Assembly: GCA_028819575.1 (NCBI GenBank)
Contig: JAPPLB010000067.1
Span: forward strand, 1-59,525
Source of the DNA: Bryobacterales bacterium
GTDB taxonomy: Bacteria; Acidobacteriota; Terriglobia; Bryobacterales; UBA6623
Reading direction: 5' to 3'
DNA length: 59,525 bases
How positions within the stretch are numbered: the first letter of the stretch is position 1; each line of letters opens with the position of its first letter. A program made the translations under genes and the position numbers. The notes under the pieces were generated by a model. The model was not told where the DNA came from, did not search any database, and worked only from the letters and a program-made list of their open reading frames with translations. This document shows, piece after piece, positions 19,376 through 27,624 of this stretch.

Positions 19376-22300
19376 CTATCCCGTGCGCGGCCAGAGATAC
19401 ACTAGGCCCAGCGGATCTACCCGAACGGCCCTGACCGTATAGGTTTCGGCGATCCGCTTCGGCTCGGTCTCGAGCTCAGTCTCGATGCTTAATAGACGCC
19501 GTGCCCAGGCGCGGCGGTCGGCTTCTCGCTGACGCTGTTCGACGGGATCGAAGTCCAGCGTCATTTGACTGTCCTGTTGACTGCTGGCCTCCAAGATCCT
19601 TTTTCGCTGGCGCTGCAGCAATTCAGTCATGCTCCGGCCTTCCACTTCCGCCCGCTCGGCAAGACGTTTCTTCACCCGTTCAGTAAGCTCGGCAGCACGA
19701 CTCTTCAGATGCGGCAGCAAATCCGCGATATCGGCCTGCGCCGCCGTCGCTAGTCGGGCCTGGACTTGATCCGGAACGCGCTCTCGTCCGGCCTCGTCAA
19801 GCGCTGTCTGTAGAGAAGCCAAGGTCGTCTGTTCTCCACTTCGGCCATATGGGGTAAGCACGCCTTGTCGCCGCACGGGCTCAATCCAACGGGCAGCCAC
19901 AGGCAAGATCTCTTCATGCAGTCGCGCAGCGCGAGGTCCGTAGACGGCGAGCCGGCCAATCAGAACAACGCGTGGGATAGCTTCCGGAACCACCGTCAGA
20001 CAGGCTTTGGACAGGTCGTGATGGATCAAACCCTGCGAGGTGAATCGTCCGAGCAGGCGCCGGGTCACTCGATGCTCGAGGTGAAGTTGTACGACGTTAT
20101 CTCCGGACCGGCCGGTATCCTCGAACGCGACGGGGCGGATGATAGCGCGGCGGCGCCATTCGCTGAATGTCTCTCCGCGCCGCTTGCGATCGCGCAGCGT
20201 ATCGAGAGCCGCAGCCCAGCCTGGGTCGCGGGTCACAGCATCGTTGTCTGAGAGTAAGGTAAAGCGGCGTGGGATGCCCGGCTCTCGTTCTTCGCCAGGA
20301 TTCATCTCCACAAGCTCGGAAACACCGGCGAGACGCAGGCTCATCGACAACGTCTGCCGGAACTGAGGCGCAGAAATGCCGATACGCTTACAGGAACGTT
20401 CCAACCGAGTCCGAAGACCGTCGATGTCCTCCTGCAGTTTGTCCTGTCTGAGACGCGATTCTTCTAGCTCTTCCTCGATGGTCTGTTGTTTCTCGCTGTC
20501 CGATAAGTCCCGGATGAAGGCAGTCATCTCGTCGATTCTGTCACGTCTCATGCCTTCCTTTTCGATACTGCTGGCCACTCGGCCTTCGAGAACCTTTGCC
20601 ACGCTGCCAAGTTCTTCCCGAACACGTTCGGCCTTCTTGACCAACACCTTCAGAACACGGTCCTCGGGCCGTTGAACAAAAACGAAGTAGCGGCAAAAAA
20701 CTTCTTGTGCCGGTTGCAGCTTGCGGTCGATGCGCCCGTTGCGCTGATCCAGTCGGCTCGGGTTCCAGGGCAGATCGAAGTGGAACAAATCACGACAATG
20801 CCGTTGAAGGTTGAGGCCCTCGCGCGCGGCGTCGGTAGCGATGAGAATGCGTATCGGGTGGTCTTTCGGCTCGGTGTTGAAGGCATGCTTGATATCCTCT
20901 CGCTTCTGCCTTGACGTAAGCCCGGTGAAGGTGGCAATCCGTTCGGATGCCCTGTCTGTATATGCGATCGCCTCGCTCAGGCATCGTTGGATAAACCGGC
21001 GTGTATCCTCGTATTCGGTGAAGATGATGAGGCGACGGTCGTTCCAGCGCGAGGGCGTACCTTCTTGCGCGGAGAGTCCAGTACACATATTGACCTCGAT
21101 CCACTCGACGATCTTTCGAATGCGCGGATCGGCTTCGTAGCGGCTGGCCTCAGCAATTTCGCGCATCTCATCAACAAGATCGAGTTCGCGCATCAGCGCT
21201 TTCTGCGCTCCCGTTCGGCTAGCATCACTGGATGCCGTCGTCGCCCGAGCCATCAGGTCGGTGAGTTCGAGTTCGGTCTGATCGGATCGTTCCCAGTCGT
21301 CCGAAGCACTGTCTTCGCCTTCAAGATCGGCCTCATCTTCAATCGTTTCGGCGACTGCACCGTAGGGCTCCTCACCAGCAGTAAATTGTTCGGGAGCGGT
21401 GCCCAGAGCACCTGTCAACTCTTCAACCTTTCGGGCTCTCTGCAGAGCCCGCTCGACGCTCTTCCGATGTACCGCGAGCGTTTTCGCGAAGGCCTCTATG
21501 GATGACAACAGGCGTTTCTGCAGCCCTCCAATCACCAGTGCGCCAGCCGCCTGCCGCGAACGTGATTCGTCCTTGAGCCGTTTTTCTCGCTCAAGACGGT
21601 AGGAATCCAGCTTCATCGGAAGTACCAGCTCAGGAGCGTCTGGATGCAGTCCATCGATATCGACCTGGACTACGGTGCGCTTCGGGAATCCACCTTCAAG
21701 TTGCCGGATATCCGACTTCAACCTGCGTACCAGAATCTCATCTAGCTGACCTTTGCGCACCCGCACGCCGCGGCAGAAGCGTTGCGGGTCAAGTATTTCG
21801 AGCAGAGCGGAGAAGCTGTTGGAATGTCCGTTATGCGGTGTTGCCGACAGGAACAGGCGATGCTCGAAACGAGGCGCAATGTCGCGAACGGCGCGCGTGA
21901 TCTGCGAATCGACCGCGTAGCGTGCGCCGCTCGCTGGCGCGGCGTTGTGCGCCTCATCAAGGATCAACAGGGATTGCGGAGCGAACTCGCCAAGCCAGTC
22001 GCGCAGCCCCGAAGCGTAGGCCTCATCGATGAGCAGACGGTGCGAAACCAGAAAGCGGGAATTCGTCGTCCAGGGGTTGACCGAGAATCCGCGCTCGCGG
22101 CGCATTCTTGTAACGTAGTTGCGGTCCAGGATCGTGAAGGTGAGCCCAAAACGCGTTTCCATTTCATCCAGCCATTGTTCCAGCATCGAGGGTGGACAGG
22201 CGACCACGATGCGATCGATGCGGCGCCGCAATAGCAATTCACGCGCAATGAGACCCGCCTCGATAGTCTTCCCGACGCCGACGTCGTCCGCAATAAATAG

Positions 22301-22690
22301 ATTGACTCGCGGGAGACGTAGCGCCTTGCGCAAAGGATCGAGTTGGTAAGCATCAATGCGGATGCCAGCACGGAACGGCGCCTGAAACAGATTTGGGTCA
22401 GTCGCCGTCAAGCAGTTCCATGACAGAGTCCGCAGATAGGCAGCGAACAGCTCTGGATCGTCGAAACCCTTCTCGGCGACCGCAGACCAACCGTCATCTT
22501 CGAGCACACAGGCATCGAGTTCGTGCTCCCACAATACTGACAGTGATTCACCCTGAGCGTCGTCATCCAGACAAGAGAGGTCAACAAGCGTCGCTTCAGT
22601 AGACGACGAAGGAGCCGTGACGTTCTCAACCAGATAGCGGCGCTGCCGAACCAATGCAATCTGGCCCGGTTCGGGGCAGGGCGCAGTCAT
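19376..22690 (-). CDS. drmD: DISARM class 1 SNF2-like helicase DrmD
   Basis: A 1104-residue SNF2-type helicase and the first gene of the locus. Motif I is ADDVGVGKTIEAGLIA, the DEAH box is LLILDEAHN, motif III is LFLSATPHNGHS, and the second RecA lobe is seen as IIFTEYEDTRRFI, LIATDAAREGLNLQ and NPSRLDQRNGRIDR. The presence of drmD together with drmMI, in the order drmD-drmMI-drmA-drmB-drmC, defines class 1 DISARM. A coiled-coil-rich C-terminal third (LEESRLRQDKLQED, AELTERVKKRLAER) follows. The ATG at 22690 begins MTAPCPEPGQIALVRQRRYL, the usual DrmD start. Confidence 0.9.
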   Translation of the reverse strand: MTAPCPEPGQIALVRQRRYLVENVTAPSSSTEATLVDLSCLDDDAQGESLSVLWEHELDACVLEDDGWSAVAEKGFDDPELFAAYLRTLSWNCLTATDPNLFQAPFRAGIRIDAYQLDPLRKALRLPRVNLFIADDVGVGKTIEAGLIARELLLRRRIDRIVVACPPSMLEQWLDEMETRFGLTFTILDRNYVTRMRRERGFSVNPWTTNSRFLVSHRLLIDEAYASGLRDWLGEFAPQSLLILDEAHNAAPASGARYAVDSQITRAVRDIAPRFEHRLFLSATPHNGHSNSFSALLEILDPQRFCRGVRVRKGQLDEILVRRLKSDIRQLEGGFPKRTVVQVDIDGLHPDAPELVLPMKLDSYRLEREKRLKDESRSRQAAGALVIGGLQKRLLSSIEAFAKTLAVHRKSVERALQRARKVEELTGALGTAPEQFTAGEEPYGAVAETIEDEADLEGEDSASDDWERSDQTELELTDLMARATTASSDASRTGAQKALMRELDLVDEMREIAEASRYEADPRIRKIVEWIEVNMCTGLSAQEGTPSRWNDRRLIIFTEYEDTRRFIQRCLSEAIAYTDRASERIATFTGLTSRQKREDIKHAFNTEPKDHPIRILIATDAAREGLNLQRHCRDLFHFDLPWNPSRLDQRNGRIDRKLQPAQEVFCRYFVFVQRPEDRVLKVLVKKAERVREELGSVAKVLEGRVASSIEKEGMRRDRIDEMTAFIRDLSDSEKQQTIEEELEESRLRQDKLQEDIDGLRTRLERSCKRIGISAPQFRQTLSMSLRLAGVSELVEMNPGEEREPGIPRRFTLLSDNDAVTRDPGWAAALDTLRDRKRRGETFSEWRRRAIIRPVAFEDTGRSGDNVVQLHLEHRVTRRLLGRFTSQGLIHHDLSKACLTVVPEAIPRVVLIGRLAVYGPRAARLHEEILPVAARWIEPVRRQGVLTPYGRSGEQTTLASLQTALDEAGRERVPDQVQARLATAAQADIADLLPHLKSRAAELTERVKKRLAERAEVEGRSMTELLQRQRKRILEASSQQDSQMTLDFDPVEQRQREADRRAWARRLLSIETELETEPKRIAETYTVRAVRVDPLGLVYLWPRTG

Positions 22691-23128
22691 TCACTTCTCT
22701 TCCTGTTATCTTTCATCTCTTTTTCATCGCGTCTCTCCACAGGAGCATCGAACATCTCACTCTCCTCGTGCGAGCAAAGCTCTGTGGAAGCAGTCCGGTA
22801 GCATAACGCAACACACCGGGTGTCGTTCAGAGAGTAGCTTTTTCCCTGACGCAGGGATCGCTCTTGTCGGCATCTCACAGCAAAATTGGTTTTCAGAGCC
22901 CATAAAGAAAGTGTCACCGAATGCACAAGTCGACCAGTTCCGCCACAAGTAGAAAGACAAATCCAAGGACGAACAGGAGCCCCTGAATTTAGCTATTTTC
23001 ACCCTTCTCGGCCGAAGCTCTTTCCAACGTCCTCTATGCTTTCTGGATTCACCTTCTACGACAAAATGGCGCTCCACCGAGGATCTGGAAATGTCTCCGG
23101 CGCATGATCGAACAGAAGCAACACATCC
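22691..23128. other. Region upstream of DISARM, no gene recognised
   Basis: About 440 bases ahead of drmD. There are short frames on both strands but no recognisable protein, and no WYL-type regulator of the kind that can precede DISARM. The DISARM promoter is presumably here; no convincing -35/-10 pair was picked out by eye. Confidence 0.4.
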
Positions 23129-23318
23129 GTAGTCCGGACCGGCAACTGGCTGATCTTGCAGCAGACCCAGCAGTTGCTGGCTGAGCCTGACCCGGAAACG
23201 ATCAAGGGCCTGCGGGATCGGGTGCTGTTGGGGTTGCTGGTGAGGTGCGGGTTGCGGAGGGGGGAGTTGGCGGCGCTGGATTTCCAGGACCTGGCGCAGC
23301 GTGAAGGCCGCAGGGCGA
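23129..23318 (+). pseudogene. Tyrosine recombinase fragment (second copy)
   Basis: The plus strand encodes TGNWLILQQTQQLLAEPDPE, then GLRDRVLLGLLVRCGLRRGE and LAALDFQDLAQREGR. These are the residues at the start of the catalytic domain, matching the broken recombinase at 5068-5240. It stops abruptly and runs into an IS3-type transposase fragment. No catalytic His or Tyr is left. Confidence 0.75.
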
Positions 23319-23320
23319 TT

Positions 23321-23560
23321 TATGGGCCTACGCCAACAGCGTAGTGATGGAATATTCCCTGCCAGGAAAGCCGACCGTCAACACCTGAATCGAGTCGTTC
23401 AACGGCAAGCTGCGGGACGAATGCCCGAATGTACAATGGTTTGACGATTTGACGGACGTACGGAGGAGGTTGCAAACCTGGCAGAGGGAGTGCCATGAGA
23501 GTCGACACCACCAATCTCTCAACGAACTCTCGCCCCAGGAATTCAAGGCATTTTGGGTTC
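23321..23560 (+). pseudogene. IS3-family transposase OrfB, C-terminal remnant
   Basis: The frame reads AYANSVVMEYSLPGKPT, VNT, a TGA, then IESFNGKLRDECPNVQWFDD and RRRLQTWQRECHESRHHQSL, NELSPQEFKAF. The ESFNGxLRDEC block carries the last catalytic Glu of the DDE domain, and the HHQSLNELSPQEF end is typical of IS3 OrfB. An internal stop and loss of the N-terminal two thirds make it non-functional. No terminal inverted repeats were found. Confidence 0.8.
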
Positions 23561-23564
23561 AACG

Positions 23565-23998
23565 AATGTCAGAAATTCAAGGCCAGAAATGCCTCTGACG
23601 GCTTCCTGAAGGCGCTTTTCTTAGCGGGGAAGGGCTGGTTTGGGCAGTTTGGGCTGCCAAAGTGCATGAGTCCATCGGCAGGGGAGTGGCAAGGGGTGCT
23701 TCCAACGCCTGTAGAGAGCAACGCTGTCAACTCAGGACCGTCGTGTGGTTCTTGGCCTACGTCGACGGCGCACCAGAACGGACAGTGCCGGTGCGGCGGT
23801 AAGGGATACGACCGAGGGCTATCTGAAAGAGACGCAATCCCCGGCTACTGGGGAAATGCGGCTCGACTCGTGGAGATGGCTCTGGCATTCTGATGGATGT
23901 CCACTCGTTCCTCCAGGAGGAACCCGTGCGCTATTCTCACAATTGGTTTCTTCTATCGGAGTCGAGTGCACAACGCGTTGAAGGGTAACGCCTAGGGG
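23565..23998. other. No gene recognised
   Basis: About 430 bases between the IS3 remnant and the TIR gene. Short frames are present, but none has a family match I recognise. It probably holds the promoter of the TIR gene and transposon debris. Confidence 0.4.
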
Positions 23999-24838
23999 GT
24001 GTTGTTGAAGCTCACAACGAAATACGAGAGAACTCGATTCTCGGAGACCGCGATTCGCAAGGCTTTAGCGAAATTCGACGAACTATTCAGGACTCCACAG
24101 AACCTGTGTGTGCACTACGTACTGCTTATTGTAACGCTGGACAATGAGGAGTGGAGCTTCGACAACGAAGATGACTTCTTTACGGCGTATCCGAGTGGCG
24201 GCTTCACCCACTTCAAGCGAGGTATTCATGAAGAGAACGATGATGAGATCCTAGGCACAGCCGAGGCCGAGGTCGAGTTGGTTTATAAAAACGGTACATC
24301 TTGGGTCTCCGTGAAGACTAAGCAACATGACTTGGGAACCGGGCAACGAGCCTCAATCCAGGCGGTGTTTCAGGTGCTAGGCGAGCACGAAGAGGACTGC
24401 CGCCTACCAAGTGAAACTTCTAGCCTCAACTCGGAACCCGTGATTTTTATTGGTCATGGTCGCAGCAAGGCGTGGCGTGACCTGAAGGATCATCTGACCG
24501 ACAAGCACGGCTACCGTGTGGAAGCATACGAGGCGGGCGCCCGTGCCGGCCACACGGTTAGAGACATTCTGCAGTCGATGCTTGAGCGTAGTTCATTTGC
24601 GTTACTGGTTCTGACGAAGGAGGATGAAACGGCACAGGGGAACATGCGCGCCCGTCAGAACGTTATCCACGAAACAGGCCTATTCCAAGGCAAGTTGGGC
24701 TTTTCCCGCGCGATTGTGCTCCTTGAGAACGGGACAGAGGACTTCTCGAACATTAGCGGGGTCGAGCAACTGCGGTTCAACAAGATTCAAGAGACATTCG
24801 GAGATGTTCTCGCAACCCTGAAGCGGGAATTCCGCTAA
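23999..24838 (+). CDS. TIR-domain (CAP12/PF10137-like) protein with unknown N-terminal domain
   Basis: A 279-residue protein. Residues about 148-256 match the TIR-like nucleotide-binding family PF10137: VIFIGHGRSKAWRDLKDHL, FALLVLTKEDE, RARQNVIHETGLFQGKLG with the likely catalytic Glu225, and EDFSNISGVEQL. Domains of this kind degrade NAD+ in CBASS (Cap12) and related abortive defences. Residues 1-140 are a separate alpha/beta domain with no match I know (VHYVLLIVTLDNEEWSFDNE, FTAYPSGGFTHF) and may sense a trigger. An in-frame TAG at 23993 limits the start to GTG 23999 or TTG 24002/24005. No cyclase gene is next to it, so it is not an obvious CBASS operon. Confidence 0.8.
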   Translation: MLLKLTTKYERTRFSETAIRKALAKFDELFRTPQNLCVHYVLLIVTLDNEEWSFDNEDDFFTAYPSGGFTHFKRGIHEENDDEILGTAEAEVELVYKNGTSWVSVKTKQHDLGTGQRASIQAVFQVLGEHEEDCRLPSETSSLNSEPVIFIGHGRSKAWRDLKDHLTDKHGYRVEAYEAGARAGHTVRDILQSMLERSSFALLVLTKEDETAQGNMRARQNVIHETGLFQGKLGFSRAIVLLENGTEDFSNISGVEQLRFNKIQETFGDVLATLKREFR

Positions 24839-25456
24839 GAGGTGAAGTGATGTGGCGCTCGCAGATGCCGTGCCAAGCATATTCCCTCGGCGATCGCAAC
24901 GGAAGGATCCCCTTTGGTAATGCTCTCGGATCGACTGGACCGGATCCTGGCGGAAAAGACCGCGGTTAGCGGCTATGAAATGAGCTACGAAGTGTTGCTG
25001 TCGGAGCACATCCGGACGGTGGGATAGAGGCTGGTTTCGGGGCGCGTGGTGCGCGGGGGTCGCAGGCGGGGTGTGCGTGTAGGACCCCCCTGGATTTTGC
25101 GCTCGATGAGCACAGGCCCCTTGCCGTAGTCAAGGAACCGGGGGTCTCTACACTCTCGATCGATCTCTGCGGGAAGGCCGCCCTCAGCAGTGTTGACTTT
25201 GCTGAAACTCTACTGAGTTGCCCCCGTTCCACTGGTGTGGGACCGAGGAGAGTTGCTCGAAGTGGTCACGATGGTGGGGAGGCGGGTCGGGATGTCCTCA
25301 GCAAGCAAAGACACAGTCTCCATCATCAGGGCTACCAAGCGTTTTTCGATGCCACCCCCGACCATATGCGCCCAGACGCGCTCCACCTGTTGGACAGCAA
25401 GTCCAGACCCCGTTTTGTTGACACCAAGCTATACAAGTAGGAGACTGACAAGTGTC
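24839..25456. other. No complete gene recognised
   Basis: About 620 bases between the TIR gene and the Phd/VapC pair. A plus-strand tail reading MLSDRLDRILAEKTAVSGYE, then MSYEVLLSEHIRTVG and a stop (to 25027), looks like the C-terminus of a lost protein, but its family is unknown. The last bases before the antitoxin contain repeated ACAAGT-type words that could be its operator. Confidence 0.35.
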
Positions 25457-25720
25457 ATGGAGACCGTTAACGCATTGGAGCTTCGCCAATCGCTCGGCAA
25501 GGTTCTCGACCGGCTCGAGCGCGACGGCGCGCCGATCGTGGTGTGCCGCCGCCGAACCCCGGCCGCGGCTCTCGTCAGTCTCAAGGACTACCGCGAACGG
25601 TTCGTCGATCGGGAAGCCGACCAACGGCGGCGAGACATCGTCGCGCGGATGAAGCAGCTCAAGTTCGAACCGCCGCCCGCGGGCACCACCCTCGACATGC
25701 TGCGAGACTTGCGGTCGTGA
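25457..25720 (+). CDS. Phd/YefM-type antitoxin
   Basis: An 87-residue protein, METVNALELRQSLGKVLDRL, followed by APIVVCRRRTPAAALVSLKD: the Phd/YefM DNA-binding fold. The C-terminal tail (KFEPPPAGTTLDMLRDLRS) is the part expected to wrap the toxin. It binds and silences the PIN-domain toxin and represses its own operon. The ATG at 25457 is the family start, and the stop overlaps the toxin GTG (GTGA). Confidence 0.88.
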   Translation: METVNALELRQSLGKVLDRLERDGAPIVVCRRRTPAAALVSLKDYRERFVDREADQRRRDIVARMKQLKFEPPPAGTTLDMLRDLRS

Positions 25721-26127
25721 TCGTTGTCGATGCCTCGGTCGCACTCAAGTGGTTCGTGACCGGTGAACCATTGGCCGAGGAGGCCGGGTCGGTGCTCACA
25801 GAGATCGAGCGCGATCCGGCACCCTATTTGGTTCCGGATCTCTTCATGAATGAGTTGCTGGCCGTGTTGTGCCGACTGCCTGAGAGCCGCCCGTCGAAAG
25901 TGCAGGAGGCCTTGGCCCTTGTCGAAGCGCTCGGCATGACGCGTGTCGGAAACGGGCACGAACTGCTGGCGCTCGCTGCCGATTTCGCCGGTCGGTGGAG
26001 ACTCTCGGGGTACGACGCGGTATACGTCGCCCTCTCTGCGCTGTCCGACGGCGTTTGGCTCACGGCCGACGCGCGCGCCGCCCGACGCGTCGGGCGCAGC
26101 AATTTGGTTCGCTTACTCGGATCGTAG
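25717..26127 (+). CDS. vapC: VapC-type PIN-domain RNase toxin
   Basis: A 136-residue PIN domain: MIVVDASVALKWFVTGEP with the first Asp, FMNELLAVL with the second acidic residue, SGYDAVYVALS with the third, and WLTADARAARRV with the fourth. Toxins of this fold are Mg2+-dependent RNases that cut tRNA or rRNA when the antitoxin is lost. The GTG start at 25717 overlaps the antitoxin stop by four bases, so the pair is translationally coupled. The pair may stabilise the island. Confidence 0.9.
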   Translation: MIVVDASVALKWFVTGEPLAEEAGSVLTEIERDPAPYLVPDLFMNELLAVLCRLPESRPSKVQEALALVEALGMTRVGNGHELLALAADFAGRWRLSGYDAVYVALSALSDGVWLTADARAARRVGRSNLVRLLGS

Positions 26128-26149
26128 ATTGCCGGTGAACTCTCCCTTG

Positions 26150-26350
26150 CAGGTCCATCGACGGGATCCGCGGCGTCCCCGGAGTTCGCCGCTCCGGTGT
26201 CCGGACCGGCAACTGGCTCACGCTCCAGCAGGCCCAGCGGCTGCTGGCCGAGCCCGGCCCGGAAACGAAGAAAGGACTACGGGATCGGGTTTTAATGGGG
26301 TTTCTGGTGGGCTGCTGGTTGTGGAGAGGGGAGTTGGCAACGCGAGGGAG
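26150..26350 (+). pseudogene. Tyrosine recombinase fragment (third copy)
   Basis: The plus strand reads GVPGVRRSGVRTGNWLTLQQ, AQRLLAEPGPETKKGLRDRV and GFLVGCWLWRGELA in shifting frames. It is close to the fragment at 23129 and to the recombinase at 5060-5210. The TGLR catalytic arginine has become WLWR, so it is degenerate. It sits directly behind vapC. Confidence 0.75.
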
Positions 26351-26378
26351 GAACATGGTTCATCGACCGCGCGTTTGC

Positions 26379-27593
26379 TCAAAACTCCCGGTCGACCTCA
26401 AACACCGTCTCGTCCTCGTCGACAAGAATCCAACCCGTTCTCATATCAGATTTAGACTCAACTCGAATCCACGCTTCAGTGACAGGTTCGACGACAAGTT
26501 CAAGAGGGTGGTTCGATCCCAGCCAAGGCAAGTACTCGATGTCCAAGACAAGGCCCTGCCACCGAATGAACCCAGAACCCTCGGCGCGATATTGCAAGTA
26601 CTCCAGCAGATCACTCGGCTCAAGCTGAAGCGTGACCACCTCACCACCTTCATGGTAGTAGTTGGCCTGAGACACGTAATCGGTTCGTCCCAAGTTGCGA
26701 CCAGTAAGCGTGTATTCCTCGTGGACAACAACACGCCCAGGCCGCAGAGTACGGTATCTGAAGCCGGAGTACGGTACACGTGATCCAAGTGCCGTCGAGA
26801 GATACCCACTCACTGGAGCATCAAAACTGGGACGGGCTCGCAGGGCAAGACGGCCATACTTAGCCTCGAAGACTGGCATTCCTTCTTCAGGCCAAAACTC
26901 TGACTCGAAGGGACGCATCTTAGGTTGTGGCAAGGCCTCGCCGCCGGTCGGCACACGACGGTACTGTCCCTCGAATGTGACGTTCATTCCGAACACGCCC
27001 AACTCACTGTTATCCTGTGCACTCAAGCCTGACCCAGTGAGCACCATGGAGAGTTTGTAGTCTTGGTTCTTGAGCACTAGGCGGTCGCCACTCAGCATCG
27101 CCTCTTCGTCGAAGTCGCCGATATTGGGACCGTATGGATTCTGGGTGCCCCAGAACGCGATCCCAGAAACCCAATAGCAATCGGGCTCACCCTTCGCACT
27201 CTTGAAGATCTGCAACTCCGCAGAGGCATCAGCGGTCTCCCATCTGAAGGTGCCTTCCCATTCTTTCATGGCGATCTGATCTGTTTGCAATTCTATGGGT
27301 GCCGTAAGGGCACACCGCAACGCCTCCTCAAGTTCGGCTCGATAGTACTTCACTTCCGTACTTTTGAGCCCTTTGCTTTGGCTCATCCTGCTGTCGTATT
27401 GGTCGTGATGATCAAGACAGAGAAAAGCAAGATTTTCAATCTTGTTGTTCGAGCGGTCACGATCCAGGTGAGCGATCTGACCTTGCTTGACGGAAGTGTC
27501 GCGGTTCAAGCCATAACAAATCGCGCAACGGCGACGGGAACTGAGGAGTACTTCCGTCTCGATCTTAGATGGGAGTCCGGAGCGAGATGTCAC
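26379..27593 (-). CDS. HNH endonuclease with long unknown C-terminal domain
   Basis: A 404-residue protein. Residues 20-67 form an HNH nuclease: CAIC at 23-26, GQIAHLDRD with the active His42, NL at 54-55 and CLDHHDQYD at 59-67. Residues 110-404 are mostly beta-strand (FRWETADASAELQIFKSA, FEGQYRRVPTGGEALPQP, ALRARPSFDAPV) and match no family I know; they may be a sensor or binding domain. It follows the relaxase by 31 bases on the same strand and may be co-transcribed. HNH plus sensor is a common plan for defence effectors, but a homing or maintenance role is also possible. Confidence 0.7.
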   Translation of the reverse strand: MTSRSGLPSKIETEVLLSSRRRCAICYGLNRDTSVKQGQIAHLDRDRSNNKIENLAFLCLDHHDQYDSRMSQSKGLKSTEVKYYRAELEEALRCALTAPIELQTDQIAMKEWEGTFRWETADASAELQIFKSAKGEPDCYWVSGIAFWGTQNPYGPNIGDFDEEAMLSGDRLVLKNQDYKLSMVLTGSGLSAQDNSELGVFGMNVTFEGQYRRVPTGGEALPQPKMRPFESEFWPEEGMPVFEAKYGRLALRARPSFDAPVSGYLSTALGSRVPYSGFRYRTLRPGRVVVHEEYTLTGRNLGRTDYVSQANYYHEGGEVVTLQLEPSDLLEYLQYRAEGSGFIRWQGLVLDIEYLPWLGSNHPLELVVEPVTEAWIRVESKSDMRTGWILVDEDETVFEVDREF

Positions 27594-27624
27594 AGATTTT
27601 CTCCGAATCCGGCACCCGGCTCAG

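Noticed and set aside
9461-22371. Long open frames antisense to the drm genes
   Set aside because: They mirror the codon structure of the DISARM genes and have Arg/Ser/Pro-rich composition with no recognisable domains.
22691-23998. CBASS cyclase or STING partner for the TIR protein
   Set aside because: No nucleotidyltransferase motif (GSxxxGT) or SAVED/STING sequence was found on either strand near 23999-24838.
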